A DNA stretch of 64,000 nt, from assembly GCF_000002985.6 (NCBI RefSeq), contig NC_003280.10, positions 13,078,501 to 13,142,500 on the forward strand, written 5' to 3'. Below, one piece after another: positions 11,601 through 23,000 of the stretch. Source of the DNA: Caenorhabditis elegans. Its lineage: Eukaryota; Nematoda; Chromadorea; Rhabditida; Rhabditidae. The notes beneath the pieces are model-generated. The model was not told the DNA's origin. It did no database searches and saw nothing but the letters and a program-made list of their open reading frames with translations. Within the stretch, counting starts at the first letter, position 1, and each line of letters opens with the position of its first letter. The translations under genes and the position numbers were made by a program.

Positions 11601-12561
11601 CATCATCATGATGATCATCACCCGGGAACTCCTGTTATTGCGTCCAAGTTTGTGATTCTTGCTGTTTAACCCTCACACAAGTTGTCAGATGTTTCAGAAG
11701 TTCGGTATCAACAACAGTGGCGACGACGAGCATCCGACCGATCAGTGCGACGGTGGCGAATCTCAATGTGATCCTTGTCACGTCGGCCGACAGATTCCAC
11801 AAAGTTATGAAGGAGAAGAAACGAGTGGAGAGTCAAGTCAGGAACCATCTCACAGAATTTGTGGCTCACTTCACGAGCAAGACCAGGATCGAGGTGTTGG
11901 TGTGTGATATTCCGGCTGATGTGATCAAGAAGATCGTTAGCGAGCTCACGAAGACTAGTTCAGAAGCTGAGGTAAGAAATTAGATTTTTAAAATATATTA
12001 AAGTTGAAGAAAAACTAATAATGCAGAAATGCTAAAAAATTTTTAATTAAAAATTAATGTTAAAATATTTTTTTAACTTGATTAATCTGAAATTCAAATT
12101 GTTTTAGCTGAAACATTTGAGAAAGTACTCAAAAACTGTCCTATTTTTGTTTGAGATCTTTCTCAAATTTTTAACTGGAATTAACTTTATTTTCAGGTAA
12201 TTCAACTAAATTTTAGTGAATAATTTTGGAACAACATGGTGCAATAGACGATTCTGTGTCGAGACTAATTTTAATTCTAATTTTACAAACTATTTATATA
12301 TTCAAAATTTAATCAACTTTTATTTACTCAAAATTACTAGTTTTCCAGAAATTTTCATATTTTATTTAGTCATTGTTTGAAATTTCCAATTTCCAGATCG
12401 ACAAGCTATTCGATCAGCTGATCCAGAAACATGGAAAAGTCGACCTGTCACCGCTCCGAAGACAATTTCACATCACTCTCAATGGCATTTCGACGGGCTC
12501 TGCGCAAGTGGCCATTCTCTTTTACCGGCAATCGGACAATTTCTACCGTTATCTCGTCTAG
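5669..12561 (+). CDS. gcn-2: GCN2 eIF2-alpha kinase
   Basis: Eleven exons join in phase (5669-5797, 5846-6202, 6276-6437, 6545-7144, 7204-7345, 7397-9531, 9583-9757, 9808-10496, 11385-11647, 11689-11971, 12397-12561) to give about 1,699 residues, the size expected of GCN2. An RWD domain lies at residues about 20-150, then a charged helix, a degenerate pseudokinase (about 220-420) and the active kinase. The kinase shows a GRGGFG loop near residue 498, Lys in YAIKRI near 520, HRDIKPLN with Asp near 829, DFG near 847 and an APE motif. A very acidic insert (SSDDEDDDDSSE and similar) of about 200 residues separates the lobes, as in the family. A HisRS-like domain and C-terminal region follow. GCN2 senses uncharged tRNA on ribosomes and phosphorylates eIF2-alpha. 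Intron 8 is filled by a palindromic repeat array. Confidence 0.95.
10520..11330. repeat. CCGGCAAATTGCCGG palindromic array in gcn-2 intron 8
   Basis: Degenerate units of CCGGCAAATCGGCAA joined to CCGGAATTGAAAATTT-like spacers recur roughly every 35-45 bases through most of the 888-bp intron. The array is self-complementary, so single strands could form multiple hairpins. Apparent ORFs are translations of the repeat. Confidence 0.9.
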
Positions 12562-13165
12562 CATTTCTAGCATTTCTAGGACTTTTCCATTTTTAACTTT
12601 TTTTTTATTGTTTTGTTCTCTATTTGTTGCCCCATTATCTCCCTTTTACTGTATTATGATGTGAATATTCATTTTTCTTTTTCTTTTTTTGTTGCTTCTT
12701 TTTTCCTATTTCCGTTTAGTGCCTTTTTATATACAATCATCTCAATTTTATTTAATCATTTCATTTTTTTTCGCCTAGTTGTAAATATATCGCAGAACTC
12801 TTTCACTCGTCATAATTGTCCCCTCTGCTTTGAATTAAAATCATTTCTTCCTCTTTTTTTTTCTTTTTTTTTTCTCTGCCTTCTTTCCTCATTCCGCCAT
12901 ATCTCTTTATGTGTTCCATCTCTCATGTGCCTATTCGGGATATATTCGTAGTATTTATATCAAAGTGTGTTTGGTCGGAATCGATGAATCATTTCATTTT
13001 ATTCTGACGATAATGTCTCAAGTCTTGTATGGAAAAAGGAAAAGCTGATGAAATGATAAGAATGACGAAGAAGAAGAAGAAGGAGAACATAATCGTCCAG
13101 TTCGTCTGGTCGTGTGTCACCTCTTTTCCACCCACCCCTCCACATTTTGGCGATTTTCCAAAGAT
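12562..13165. other. gcn-2 3' flank and promoter side of next gene
   Basis: The stretch is strongly T/C-rich just after the gcn-2 stop, then more mixed. I see no gene. The 604-bp gap is longer than the roughly 100-bp spacing of worm operons, so the downstream gene probably has its own promoter. Confidence 0.5.
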
Positions 13166-15670
13166 ATGGTGTACTTTTCATCGATTTTTGCATTATTATT
13201 ATTTTCATTTATTTTCACAGTTGGATTGTGTTATCAAACAAGATTCAAACGGGATTTCATGTTGATAACAGATGGTAATATGACAGATGCCAAGTGCTTC
13301 GAAGTAGGTGCAAATAGTTATTATATTGACGCAAAAATTTGGGTCTCGACACGACGAATTTTTTTGTTAAATGCGAGACGGTGTGCGCCAGTTTTGTTGA
13401 TTTAAAAAAAAATCATGAAAAATACCAATTTTTCTATTACGGGGAACACGAAATTTTTAGAATGCGTATTGCGCAACATAGTTGACGCACAAAATATCTC
13501 GTAGCGAAAGCTACAGTAATTCTTTAAATGACTACTGTAGCTCTTGTGTCGATTTACGGAAATCATCTATTGATCGGTGAAATATTTTTTAAAAAGCACA
13601 CACACACACACACACAAAAATAATTTTGAAAAAAAACGAAAAACCTACAGAAAATTCAGAATCCAGCCCGTAAATCGACACAATCGCGCTACAGTAGTCA
13701 TTTAAAGAATTACTGTAGTTTTCGCTACGAAATATTTTGCACGTGTAATGTGTGGTGCAATACGCATTCTCAGAATTTTTTGTTCCTGTAATAGAAAAAC
13801 TAAAATAAAACACAAAAATCGAAAATACAGTACTCTTTAAAGGCGCACAACCTTTTGCATTGGCCGAAAGTTTGTCGTGTCGAGACCCGGTACCGTATTT
13901 TTTTTGGTGTCAGGCGATGGGACCGCCGCGGTCTCGACACGACAATTTTTTGTTATTGATTTTCCATAGTTTTTTTTTTCAATCGAGATAAAAAGGTAAA
14001 ATCGATTTTAAAAAAATTCCGCAATGTTTGAAACTACAGTACTATTCAAAGGCGCACACCCCGGTACCGTATTTTTAGCACCAAAACCACAAAATTCCAC
14101 GTCTCTATAATACTGAAACGTTTCAAGTTTCCAGGGGTGCCAACAAGAGTACCGTACGAAATTCGAGTACACCCTCAACCAGTCGCTCTCAGAATTCTAC
14201 GATTTTCCATTTCATCCGGTGGTGCTCGAGAGCTCGTCGTTTCAGTTGTATTGTAAGCTTTCGGAGCAAAAAACGAAATGTTTCGCGGAAAAGTGCAATG
14301 ATTATGTTAGTTGTATATAATAATAATAATAATAATAATTTATTACGCTCGCTGGGAGACGTGAGGGAATACAGAATACAAAGTTATCATTGTTCGCTTG
14401 AACTAGAATTGGTGCAGTCGGGCAATTGTTTCCATTCCATTAGAATGTTGTCCTTGTCCTTGCGTAGACTCCCCCATAGTGGACGAGCGATTCCCGAGTG
14501 AAAATAATCACGGAATGATAAGGTCTCGCCACGAAAACGAATAACATAGTTCCGATTTTTCCAGTTTTATAAATAATAAATATAAAGCTATAAGCCCAAT
14601 TTCAAAGTATTAAAATTCATCTTTCTAGAATAATATAACGAACATTTTGAGGTTTCTTGCACAAAATTAAGGGACTGGTTCTCGCCACAAACGAAAAAAA
14701 AATCAAGAAATCCAAGCGGAATGACGGAATACTCAAATAAAATTTTTTGAATTTCGATGAGGGTTACTGTACTATTTGAAGGCGCACACTATTTTTTGCA
14801 GCTTTCATTTGAAGATAATTTGTTCGTAGCATGACCTATTTGGTGTTGAACAAAATCATGTATCGTAAACTTACAAAATTTTGAGACTTGACATGCCTGG
14901 TTAAAGGAATAATTTTTTTCCGAGCGGTTCTCGCCACGATCTCATTCGCTATAGGGGTTTACTTGATATATTCTCATTTGATTTAAAATTCTAAAATACA
15001 CAGAGAAAACCAAGATTACAAACAAACGAGACTATAATCAACATTTAATAATTTTCCAACAAAATGGTTCAATTTTGCGCTTTCAGGCCGCCGAAAACTC
15101 ATTTTCCCCGTCGAATTTTGTGTGCATTTTCAAGAAGAGTCTATTCGAAAAAGCCCTGAAATGTTTGGCAAAAGTAAGTTTTGAATAACCTCCTACAAAA
15201 AATTATTTATTATTTTTCAGACGGAGCCCATCACATTCTTAAAATGTGATCATGAATGCCACGAGGAAATCGTTCGCACTGACCATCTCAAACAATCAAC
15301 TCCAAACAATCAGAATCAGATTTTTGTCTCAACAGAGTTGGCAACATATGAGACTGAATTGGATAAGCTATGCAGGTTTCAGACTTGTTACATGAATTGT
15401 ATGGTTCCGGTGGTGAAAGAGGTACTTATTTGCGCGTAAGATATGGTGCATAGAATCCTTGTTTTTTTGCAGATGTGTGACGATGAAGAATCAAAATCAG
15501 CAATCGAAATCGTCGAGGCGTACGTCCAATGGCACGCCGATGATATTTCCGACTGGCATTCGATCACAGGGAATGATGATACACTACCAAAAGCCTGTCA
15601 TTCTCTGGTCAAAACACATACCAGAACAGATGACCCGATATTGCAAATTATAGGAAATGCCGCATTGTAA
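13166..15670 (+). CDS. Secreted cysteine-rich protein (CPG4/DUF19-like)
   Basis: Five exons join in phase: 13166-13303, 14135-14305, 15087-15173, 15221-15421 and 15473-15670, giving 264 residues. Residues 1-22 are a clear signal peptide (MVYFSSIFALLLFSFIFTVG). The mature part carries spaced cysteines (C near KCFEGC, LYCKLSEQKTKCF, KCLAK, KCDHEC, LCRFQTCYMNCM, MCDD, ACHS), a pattern like nematode extracellular domains of the CPG4 or DUF19 type. Family assignment is tentative; no catalytic motif is visible, and an extracellular structural or binding role is inferred. Introns 1 and 2 (831 and 781 bp) hold mobile-element remnants. Confidence 0.8.
13343..13890. repeat. Nested palindromic elements in intron 1
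   Basis: An inner foldback, 13433-13795, has arms that start with ATTACGGGGAACACGAAATT and contain TACTGTAG and CGTAAATCGACACA. It is flanked by an outer inverted pair, GGGTCTCGACACGAC at 13343 and its complement ending at 13890. Partial copies of the inner family occur at 26380-26650, 26735-26945, 27115-27390 and 36655-36860. A (CA)n run lies at 13597-13615. Confidence 0.85.
14306..14510 (-). mobile_element. 3' end fragment of a LINE-type element
   Basis: Read on the minus strand, a non-coding tail of about 165 bp ends in (ATT)n at 14309-14340. That is the typical end of a non-LTR retrotransposon insertion, and 48800-49585 ends in a similar ATT tail. No reverse transcriptase sequence remains here. 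The rest of the intron to 15086 shows GGTCTCGCCACGA-type repeat fragments and no gene. Confidence 0.5.
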
Positions 15671-16396
15671 ATTGAAGAATTTCGACAGGAAATGCAAAAG
15701 ATCTAGACTTGGATAGCTTTAAATGAAGATTTTTTTTGTTGAAATATGTGTACCATTTATGAATTTGAAAAAATTGGAAACCTTCATGGAATATCGGAGC
15801 TATCGTAACCGCGAGTCTTATTCAAAATAATTTTCATAGAGGCAGAATATGATCTATTTTAGAGGGGGTTTTTATCTATATTCAATTTCTAATGAGCATA
15901 CGTACTGAAAATCGAAAAATGAAAATTTCGCCGTAGAGGTTCATAACAAGTCTTATTCGATAGAAAATTTTATTTCATGTAGCCCCGTGAATTATTAGAC
16001 TAGTACCATTTTTCCTCTAATAGTATTGCACCCCATTGTTCAACTTTGACTCAGTTGGCGTTTGTTTTATTGAAAAATGGTCAATTGACAAAACAATAAA
16101 ACTTCACAACAATTTGATTAATTTTTATGCAGAAAACTGACATTTTGAGTAAAAGTTAAAGAATTGTTCAAATGTCTGGCGTTTTGAGTTCATCTTATTC
16201 TGATTCGCAAATTCCAGTTTCTAGGAAAAAAGTTTTGCACATGTATTTGGAATTTTCTTCTATTTCAGTCTGATTTTCATCTAAAATGCTGAACTTTTAG
16301 GTAATCACTGCTGAAAACTTAAAAAAAAACAACTTAAACAATTTAAAATAATTGTTACCCTATATTTACAGAGAATAACCTTCCATGTCGACACAC
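15671..16396. other. Intergenic, no feature seen
   Basis: AT-rich sequence after the secreted-protein gene. I see no ORF of merit, RNA gene or ordered repeat before the foldback that starts near 16397. Confidence 0.5.
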
Positions 16397-17491
16397 TTTT
16401 TTCATTGTGAAACTATCATTTTGTAAAAAAGTTGTATACAAGGAATACTAGTGCACTTTCCAGAACAGGCTGCTCACAGTCAGATTCCCCTAGGAAACCT
16501 ATGAAAGGTTCAGCGGTAATTTGAAAAAATTTGAAGCTTGAAAGCTTGGGAGAATCATGCTCGGGAGCAGGTTCACCGGGACCACCAGAAGGTGTAGGTC
16601 TCCAATTCCAAATGGAGCACCCGGAGACGAAGGCATACCAGGAGTTCCTGGAGAAAACATCGTTAGTCCGCCTTGACCATCTGGAAAGACATAGACATTA
16701 AAAATCCGCAAACCCCATAAATTTGCAGCAATTTCAATATCCATCTGCCGCTAAAATTCTAGTAATTCTAGTAACTTATGGCCTGAAAAAAAATGCACAA
16801 CATTTTCGAAATAATCTTTATTCTATGACATCACCGGAAAAAAATTGAGTTCAAATTTGTGAGAAGATACCATTGTCTAATAATGAACTCCAACAAAAAG
16901 TGGATGCTGCTCGAAGAATGTGCAAAACCAATCGAATTCAATGCTGATCATCCGTTTATGTTCCTCCTGGCATTCGAGCAGCATCCACTTTTTGTTGGAG
17001 TTCATTATTAGACAATGGTATCTTCTCACAAATTTGAACTCAATTTTTTTCCGGTGATGTCATAGAATAAAGATTATTTCGAAAATGTTGTGCATTTTTT
17101 TTCAGGCCATAAGTTACTAGAATTACTAGAATTTTAGCGGCAGATGGATATTGAAATTGCTGCAAATTTATGGGGTTTGCGGATTTTTAATGCCTATGTC
17201 TTTCCAGATGGTCAAGGCGGACTAACGATGTTTTCTCCAGGAACTCCTGGTATGCCTTCGTCTCCGGGTGCTCCATTTGGAACTGGAGACCTACACCTTC
17301 TGGTGGTCCCGGTGAACCTGCTCCCGAGCATGATTCTCCCAAGCTTTCAGGCTTCAAATTTTTTCAAATTACCGCTGAACCTTTCATAGGTTTCCTAGGG
17401 GAATCTGACTGTGAGCAGCCTGTTCTGGAAAGTGCACTAGTATTCCTTGTATAAAACTTTTTTACAAAATGATAATTTCACAGTGAAAAAA
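16397..17491. repeat. Foldback element carrying decayed collagen sequence
   Basis: Arms of about 519 bp (16397-16915 and 16973-17491) are near-perfect inverted copies around a 57-bp spacer. Each arm contains about 140 bp (17230-17370 and its mirror 16530-16660) that matches the neighbouring collagen gene at about 17920-18050. The match has small deletions and substitutions that destroy the Gly-X-Y frame. The right arm lies in the same orientation as the collagen gene, so a piece of that gene was copied and then doubled as a palindrome. Confidence 0.85.
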
Positions 17492-17508
17492 TAGAATTAA
17501 AAGATCCT

Positions 17509-19775
17509 TCATACAACTGAAAATTTTTTCTGCAACTTTCGCATAAACTTTTTCATCTTTCGCATCTTATCCTTATTTCTCTTCGGTTTTGAAACTGGAA
17601 TTGGTTCGTCATGGTATCTGAAATTTTTTTAGATTTTCAAATCAGAAAACTCCCTTTTATCCCAGAACTCTTACCTGTTCATACCCAAATTATGTGTACG
17701 TTGTGGACAATGACAGTATTGCCCATCGATTCCAGGAATACCATCAGATCCTGTTGGTCCAGATTGGCCAAGACCTCCCATAGATCCTGGTTTCCCAGGT
17801 TGTCCCATTTGACCAGGAGGGCCTGGAGGTCCATTACTATTTCCCAAATCATTTCCAGGTGGTCCAGGAAGTCCGACAGATCCCATTGATCCTGCCGGTC
17901 CAGGCGGGCAAATGACGTTTGCTCCAGGAACTCCAGGTATGCCTTCGTCTCCAGGTGCTCCGGGAGTTCCATTCGGACCTGGGGGACCTACACCTCCTGG
18001 TGGTCCCGGTGAACCTGCTCCCAAGCTTGATTCTCCCAAGCTGCCAGGATTTCCAGTAGCACCAGGAACTCCTGGAGGTCCATCTGGTCCAGGAGATCCC
18101 ATTGGTCCCGCGGGGCAAGTGATACACCCACTTGAAGAGTGTGATTCAGAAATTCCTGCAGTTCCAGGCTGTCCTGGATTTCCAGGAACCCCTGAATCCC
18201 CAGGGTGACCTTCAGATCCAGGTGGTCCAGGTGGTCCTGGAGGACATCCAGTTGATTGCTGAGCACATTGACATGTTCCAGCTTCTACTCGGGCACCTCC
18301 AAAAACTGGTGCAGTTTGATATTGGCGCTTAACGCGGAGCCCACTGGTTTTTCCGCGGAGCATCACATTCCACGAGTCGGAGGAGTAATACTGAAATTAT
18401 GGCAATTAATGGAAGAACGGCAGTGTGTCGATTTACGCAGCATGTGAACTCCCCGAGGAGAAGTGGGAATTTTTTGGCGCAGAGGGTTTTAAAGTTTTCG
18501 GCTAAAAGAAAGGGTTTGTAACATTTAAATGGCCAAATTATTTTTATTTGAATTGTTCTAACTTAGGTAACAAACGATATGATTACGGTATAAAATGGCA
18601 AGTTCTCGTTTCCAGTAAAGAAACCAAATGTTTTTGCCGACGAAATCGGCAAATGGGCAAATTGCCGGTTTGCCGTATATTTTGAATTTTGGCAAATTGC
18701 CGATTCATAGGATGCGTACAATTTTGTCGATTGAAATCAAAACTCTGAAATTTTCAAAAAAAAAAAATTTCAATTCCGGCAATTTACCGATTTGCCGGAA
18801 ATTTTCAATTCCGGCAGTTTGCCGATTTGCCAGAATGGAAATATTCGGAAAATCGGCAAATTGCCGTAAATTTTCAATTCCGGCAAACTGCCGAAAGTTT
18901 CAATTCCGGCAACTTGCCGATTTGTCGAAAGTTTCAATTCCGGCAATTCGCTGATTTGCCGGAAATTTTCAATTCCGGCAGTTTGCCGATTTGCCAGAAT
19001 GGAAATATTCGGAAAATCGGCAAATTGCCGTAAATTTTCAATTCCGGCAAACTGCCGAAAGTTTCAATTCCGGCAACTTGCCGATTTGTCAGAAATGCTC
19101 AATTCCGCCAATTTGCAGATTTACCGGAAATTTGCCAGAAATTTCAATTCCGGCAAATTGTCAATTTGTCGAAAGTTTCAATTCCGGCAATTCGCTGATT
19201 TGCCGGAAATTTTCAATTCCGGCAATTCGCTGATTTGCCGGAAATTTTCAATTCCGGCAATTCGCTGATTTGCCGGAAATTTTCAATTCCGGCAGTTTGC
19301 CGATTTGCCAGAATTGAAATATTCGGAAAATCGGCAAATTCCCGTAAATTTTCAATTCCGGCAAACTGCCGAAAGTTTCAATTCCGGCAACTTGCCGATT
19401 TGTCAGAAATGTTCAATTCCGCCAATTTGCAGATTTACCGGAAATTTGCCAGAAATTTCAATTCCGGCAAATTGTCAATTTGTCGAAAGTTTCAATTCCG
19501 GCAATTTGCCGACTTGCCAGAAATTTTCAATTCCGGCAATATGCCAAGTTGCCCCATAAAAACTGTGAAAACGTTTTCCTCGGGGAGTACAAAACCACCG
19601 TAAATCGACACTAAAACTCTAGAATCACCTGAAACTCATTCAAATTGTCTAGAATTTCACTCTGAAATTCTGAAATATCCGAGAGAATGTAAGCACAGCC
19701 AAATATGGCAGTAATGACGGAGATAGAAGAAGCAAAAATGATGGAATTTAGTAAATATTTGACTTTATTATCCAT
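17509..19775 (-). CDS. Cuticle collagen
   Basis: Three exons join in phase: 19775-19629, 18390-17675 and 17617-17509, giving 323 residues, a normal size for a worm cuticle collagen. Exon 1 encodes the conserved N-terminal hydrophobic anchor (about residues 8-32). A furin-type RVKR lies near residue 67. Cysteine clusters ([24 protein letters not shown]) flank interrupted Gly-X-Y blocks, the standard pattern for interchain disulphides. The product is secreted by hypodermis, trimerises and is cross-linked into cuticle. The last exon gives a Lys/Arg-rich tail ([15 protein letters not shown]), unusual for this family. Intron 1 is unusually long (1,238 bp) and filled by a repeat array. The exact col number is not recognised. 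Confidence 0.9.
18640..19550. repeat. CCGGCAAATTGCCGG array in collagen intron 1
   Basis: The same palindromic family as at 10520-11330, here better ordered. Units contain CAATTCCGGCAA and GCCGATTTGCCGGAAA, and two blocks of about 165 bp (around 18826 and 18990) are direct copies. A longer block around 19000-19190 recurs around 19310-19510. This implies recent expansion. Confidence 0.9.
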
Positions 19776-20009
19776 AATAACTGGCTGGAATGTAAATATA
19801 AAACAAGAGTTTGGGTTACTACATACACGAAAATATTCAAAAGGCTGACTTAGTTTTTATAGCACAATTTAGATGATGAGAGAGAAAAATACTTAAATAC
19901 CTACTTCCACTCAAGTGGCCGTACTTTCTTTTTCTCTTACAATTAATTGGTGTCATGGAACAACAGGGGGGATAAATACACACGAAAATACTTATAAATG
20001 GAATGGTAA

Positions 20010-23000
20010 TTATAATTGAAGAGCGTCGTAAAAGATTTGCTGCAGGAATGCTCTCGAGTGTGGTTTGAATCGATATTCGTCTAGCAGCTCGAGAACATCA
20101 GCATACATGCATGGCCATTCGAATAGCCATGGGTGGTGTTGGCGGAGTCTGAAAATGCAGAATGTTTGAAGAAGGACTGACGGTTCCAAAATGTGCTAGC
20201 ATGCTCAAATAAACGAATTTTGTAATGAAACTGCTCAAAAAATTTTTAAAAAATAAAATAAAAATTTTTATTCATGATTTGGCAAATAGAGCTTATACAC
20301 TTGATACTAATCACTGATAAAAAAAATCATAAATTTATGTTTTTACAGTACTGAAATTCCGTCATAATTGCTCTCGTAAATCGACACGATAGTCACAAAA
20401 CTGGAAAATTTGAATTTCGATTATCATATACATAATTGTTTCTTTGAATGTGATAAAAGTTTTAAATCAAAATCGAAATCATCAAAATTCAAAATTTCCA
20501 ATAATTGACTTTTTTGGAATTATCATCCTTTATTGCATATTTTGGTAGTTTATCTCATTTAATTTCGTTTTTAAAGTACATTCAAAGCCGATAGGTAACC
20601 AAAAGGCTTTAAATGTACATTAATCAACGAAATTCTATGAGATGAACTACTAAAATATGCAATAAACAAAGATAATTCCAAAAAAGTCAACTTCGGACCG
20701 ATGTGACACAGAAAAGTGGGCAAAATTCGAGATTTTAGCTAGAATCAGTGCACATTTTGGATCATTTTAAGGGATTTTTGAACAATTTCAAAGATTTCAA
20801 AGCATTTTCTACCATTTTGGATTTTTTTCGGGTTCGTGAAGGAAGTTTTAAGCAATTTTAGAGCTTTTTAGGAATTTTTTGAAAAAAAATTGAGCACACC
20901 TGAAGCTTATTAGGGAATTTTGAGCATTTTTGGGAAATTTTTGAGCTTTTCATAGATTTTGAGAGACTGTTAAAGCAATTTTTAAGCTTTTTAGGGGATT
21001 TTTGAAGATTTTCTTAATTTTTAAAAGCATTTTTGAGAACTTTTAAAGCAATTTCCGAACAATAGAAAAATGGCAAAAATTCGAGATTTTAGCTAGAAAA
21101 AGCGTATTTTTTCGAATTTTTGAAATTTTAAACCGTCACAAAAAAAATTTTGAACAATTTTTGAGCAGTTTCCTTACGAAACTGGTGCACATTTTGGGTC
21201 AATACGTTCAAAATCGTCCAGTTCCTAAAACTTACCCAATCAATCTCTTCGCAGGATATTCCTTGATCTCTAGCATATCCACGTGCCCGAGAACCTCTTT
21301 TCGGAGCATCGGAGCATCTGGGTGAGGGTATATTCTGACTGAAATATTTATCATTTTTCACTGAAATTTCTGTCATTCTGCACAATATTGTGTATATATA
21401 TATATATACCTGAATCCTCATTACTACTACAATGAAAGCATCGATACGCAGAGTGTGGCTGAATATGAATCCCACTCCTAGCGTGTCCGGTTCGGGCTCC
21501 ACGATCCTCGACGCCTGCCGAGTCGTCGTTCTCGTGGAATGAAAAGATCGGATCCGATTTCGGTTTGGCTGGAAAAATGTTTCCGCACATAATTTCGATT
21601 TCCGTCGGTAATGCGACTGTCTGAATTGGGACCACATTGATAGTCTTCTTCACTGTGTTATCCTCTTTTTTGAGCTCATTGTAGAGCCATGGATCGCGAA
21701 GGACTTGACGACGGTAGTCAGCGAAATGACGTTCCTGGAAAAGATTTAAAAAAATTTGAATTAAATTTAGAAGGATTTGGCCCTTCAAACCGGATTTTTG
21801 AAAATGATCAGAAACAGGGGCGGGTGGGAAACGAGTTTTTCCGGCAAATCGGCAATTTGCCGGAACTGAAAATTTCCGGGAAATGGGAAAAATGGCGGAA
21901 TTGAACATTTCCGTGAAATAGCCGGGTTTGAAATTTCCGGCAAATCGGCAAATTGCCGGAATTGAAAATTTCCGGCAAACTGGCAAATTGCCGGATTTAG
22001 AAATTTCCGGCAAATCAGAAAATTTGCCGGAATTGAAAATTTCTGGCAAAGCGACAAATTGCAGGAATTGAAAATTTCCGGCAAATCGGCAATTTGCCGA
22101 AAATCAAAATAACCGGCAAATTAGCAAATTGCCGGAGTTGAAAATTTCCGGCAAACTGACAAATTGCCGGAATTAAAAACTTCCGGCAAACGGCAAATTG
22201 GCAATTTGCCGGAACTGAAAATTTCCGGCAAAGCGACAAATTGCAGGAATTGAAAATTTCCGGCAAATCGGCAATTTGCCGAAAATCAAAATAACCGGCA
22301 AATTAGCAAATTGCCGGAATTGAAAATTTCCGGCAAACTGACAAATTGCCGGAATTGAAAATTTCTAGAGAACCGGCAATTTGCCGAAAATCAAAATAAC
22401 CGGCAAATCGGAAATTTGCCGGAATTGAAATTTCAGGGAAATCGGCAAGTTGCCGGAATTGAAAAATTCCGGCAAATCGTCGGAATCGAAAATTTCCGGA
22501 AAATGGGCAAATTGCCAGAATTTTTCGGCAAATTGTGGTTTTGCACATTGTTTTTCGAAAATTTCAGAATTTGTCAAAAACTAAAATTTCCGGCAAATCG
22601 GTAATTTGCCAAACTTGTCGACAAAAAAAAATTTGCCGAACCCACCCCAAATTCAGAGAAAACAAAAAAAAATTGGCTAAAACTTGAAAAATCGGGTTGG
22701 ATTTTTCATTGTTTCGCGATTTGTTTTTCTTTTGTAGTTTGTCTGAATTTCAGACTATTTTGACACATGGTGCAAGAGTGTCCCATTTCGGCTTGATCTA
22801 CGCGTAGATCTACAAAAAAATGCGGGAGAAGAGACGCAGAGTGCTCTCAACTGATTTCGTATGGTTAAGAACGTGCTGACGTCACTTTTTTTTAAATCAA
22901 AAAATTCCCGCACTTTTTGTAGATCAAACCGTAATTGGACAGCCTGGCACCACCCACGTGTCTAACCTCTTCTCTTGTCATAAAAACATATCGAACAGGA

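Noticed and set aside
17912..18208. Plus-strand Gly/Pro-rich ORF opposite the collagen gene
   Set aside because: An antisense shadow: GGXCCX codons read as Gly-Pro on both strands; only the minus strand has signal anchor, furin site and Cys clusters.
18628..19603. Several ORFs with [17 protein letters not shown] repeats, also near 22, 23, 47-48, 59 and 63 kb
   Set aside because: They are translations of palindromic minisatellites without stops in the unit; copies appear in many frames and on both strands.
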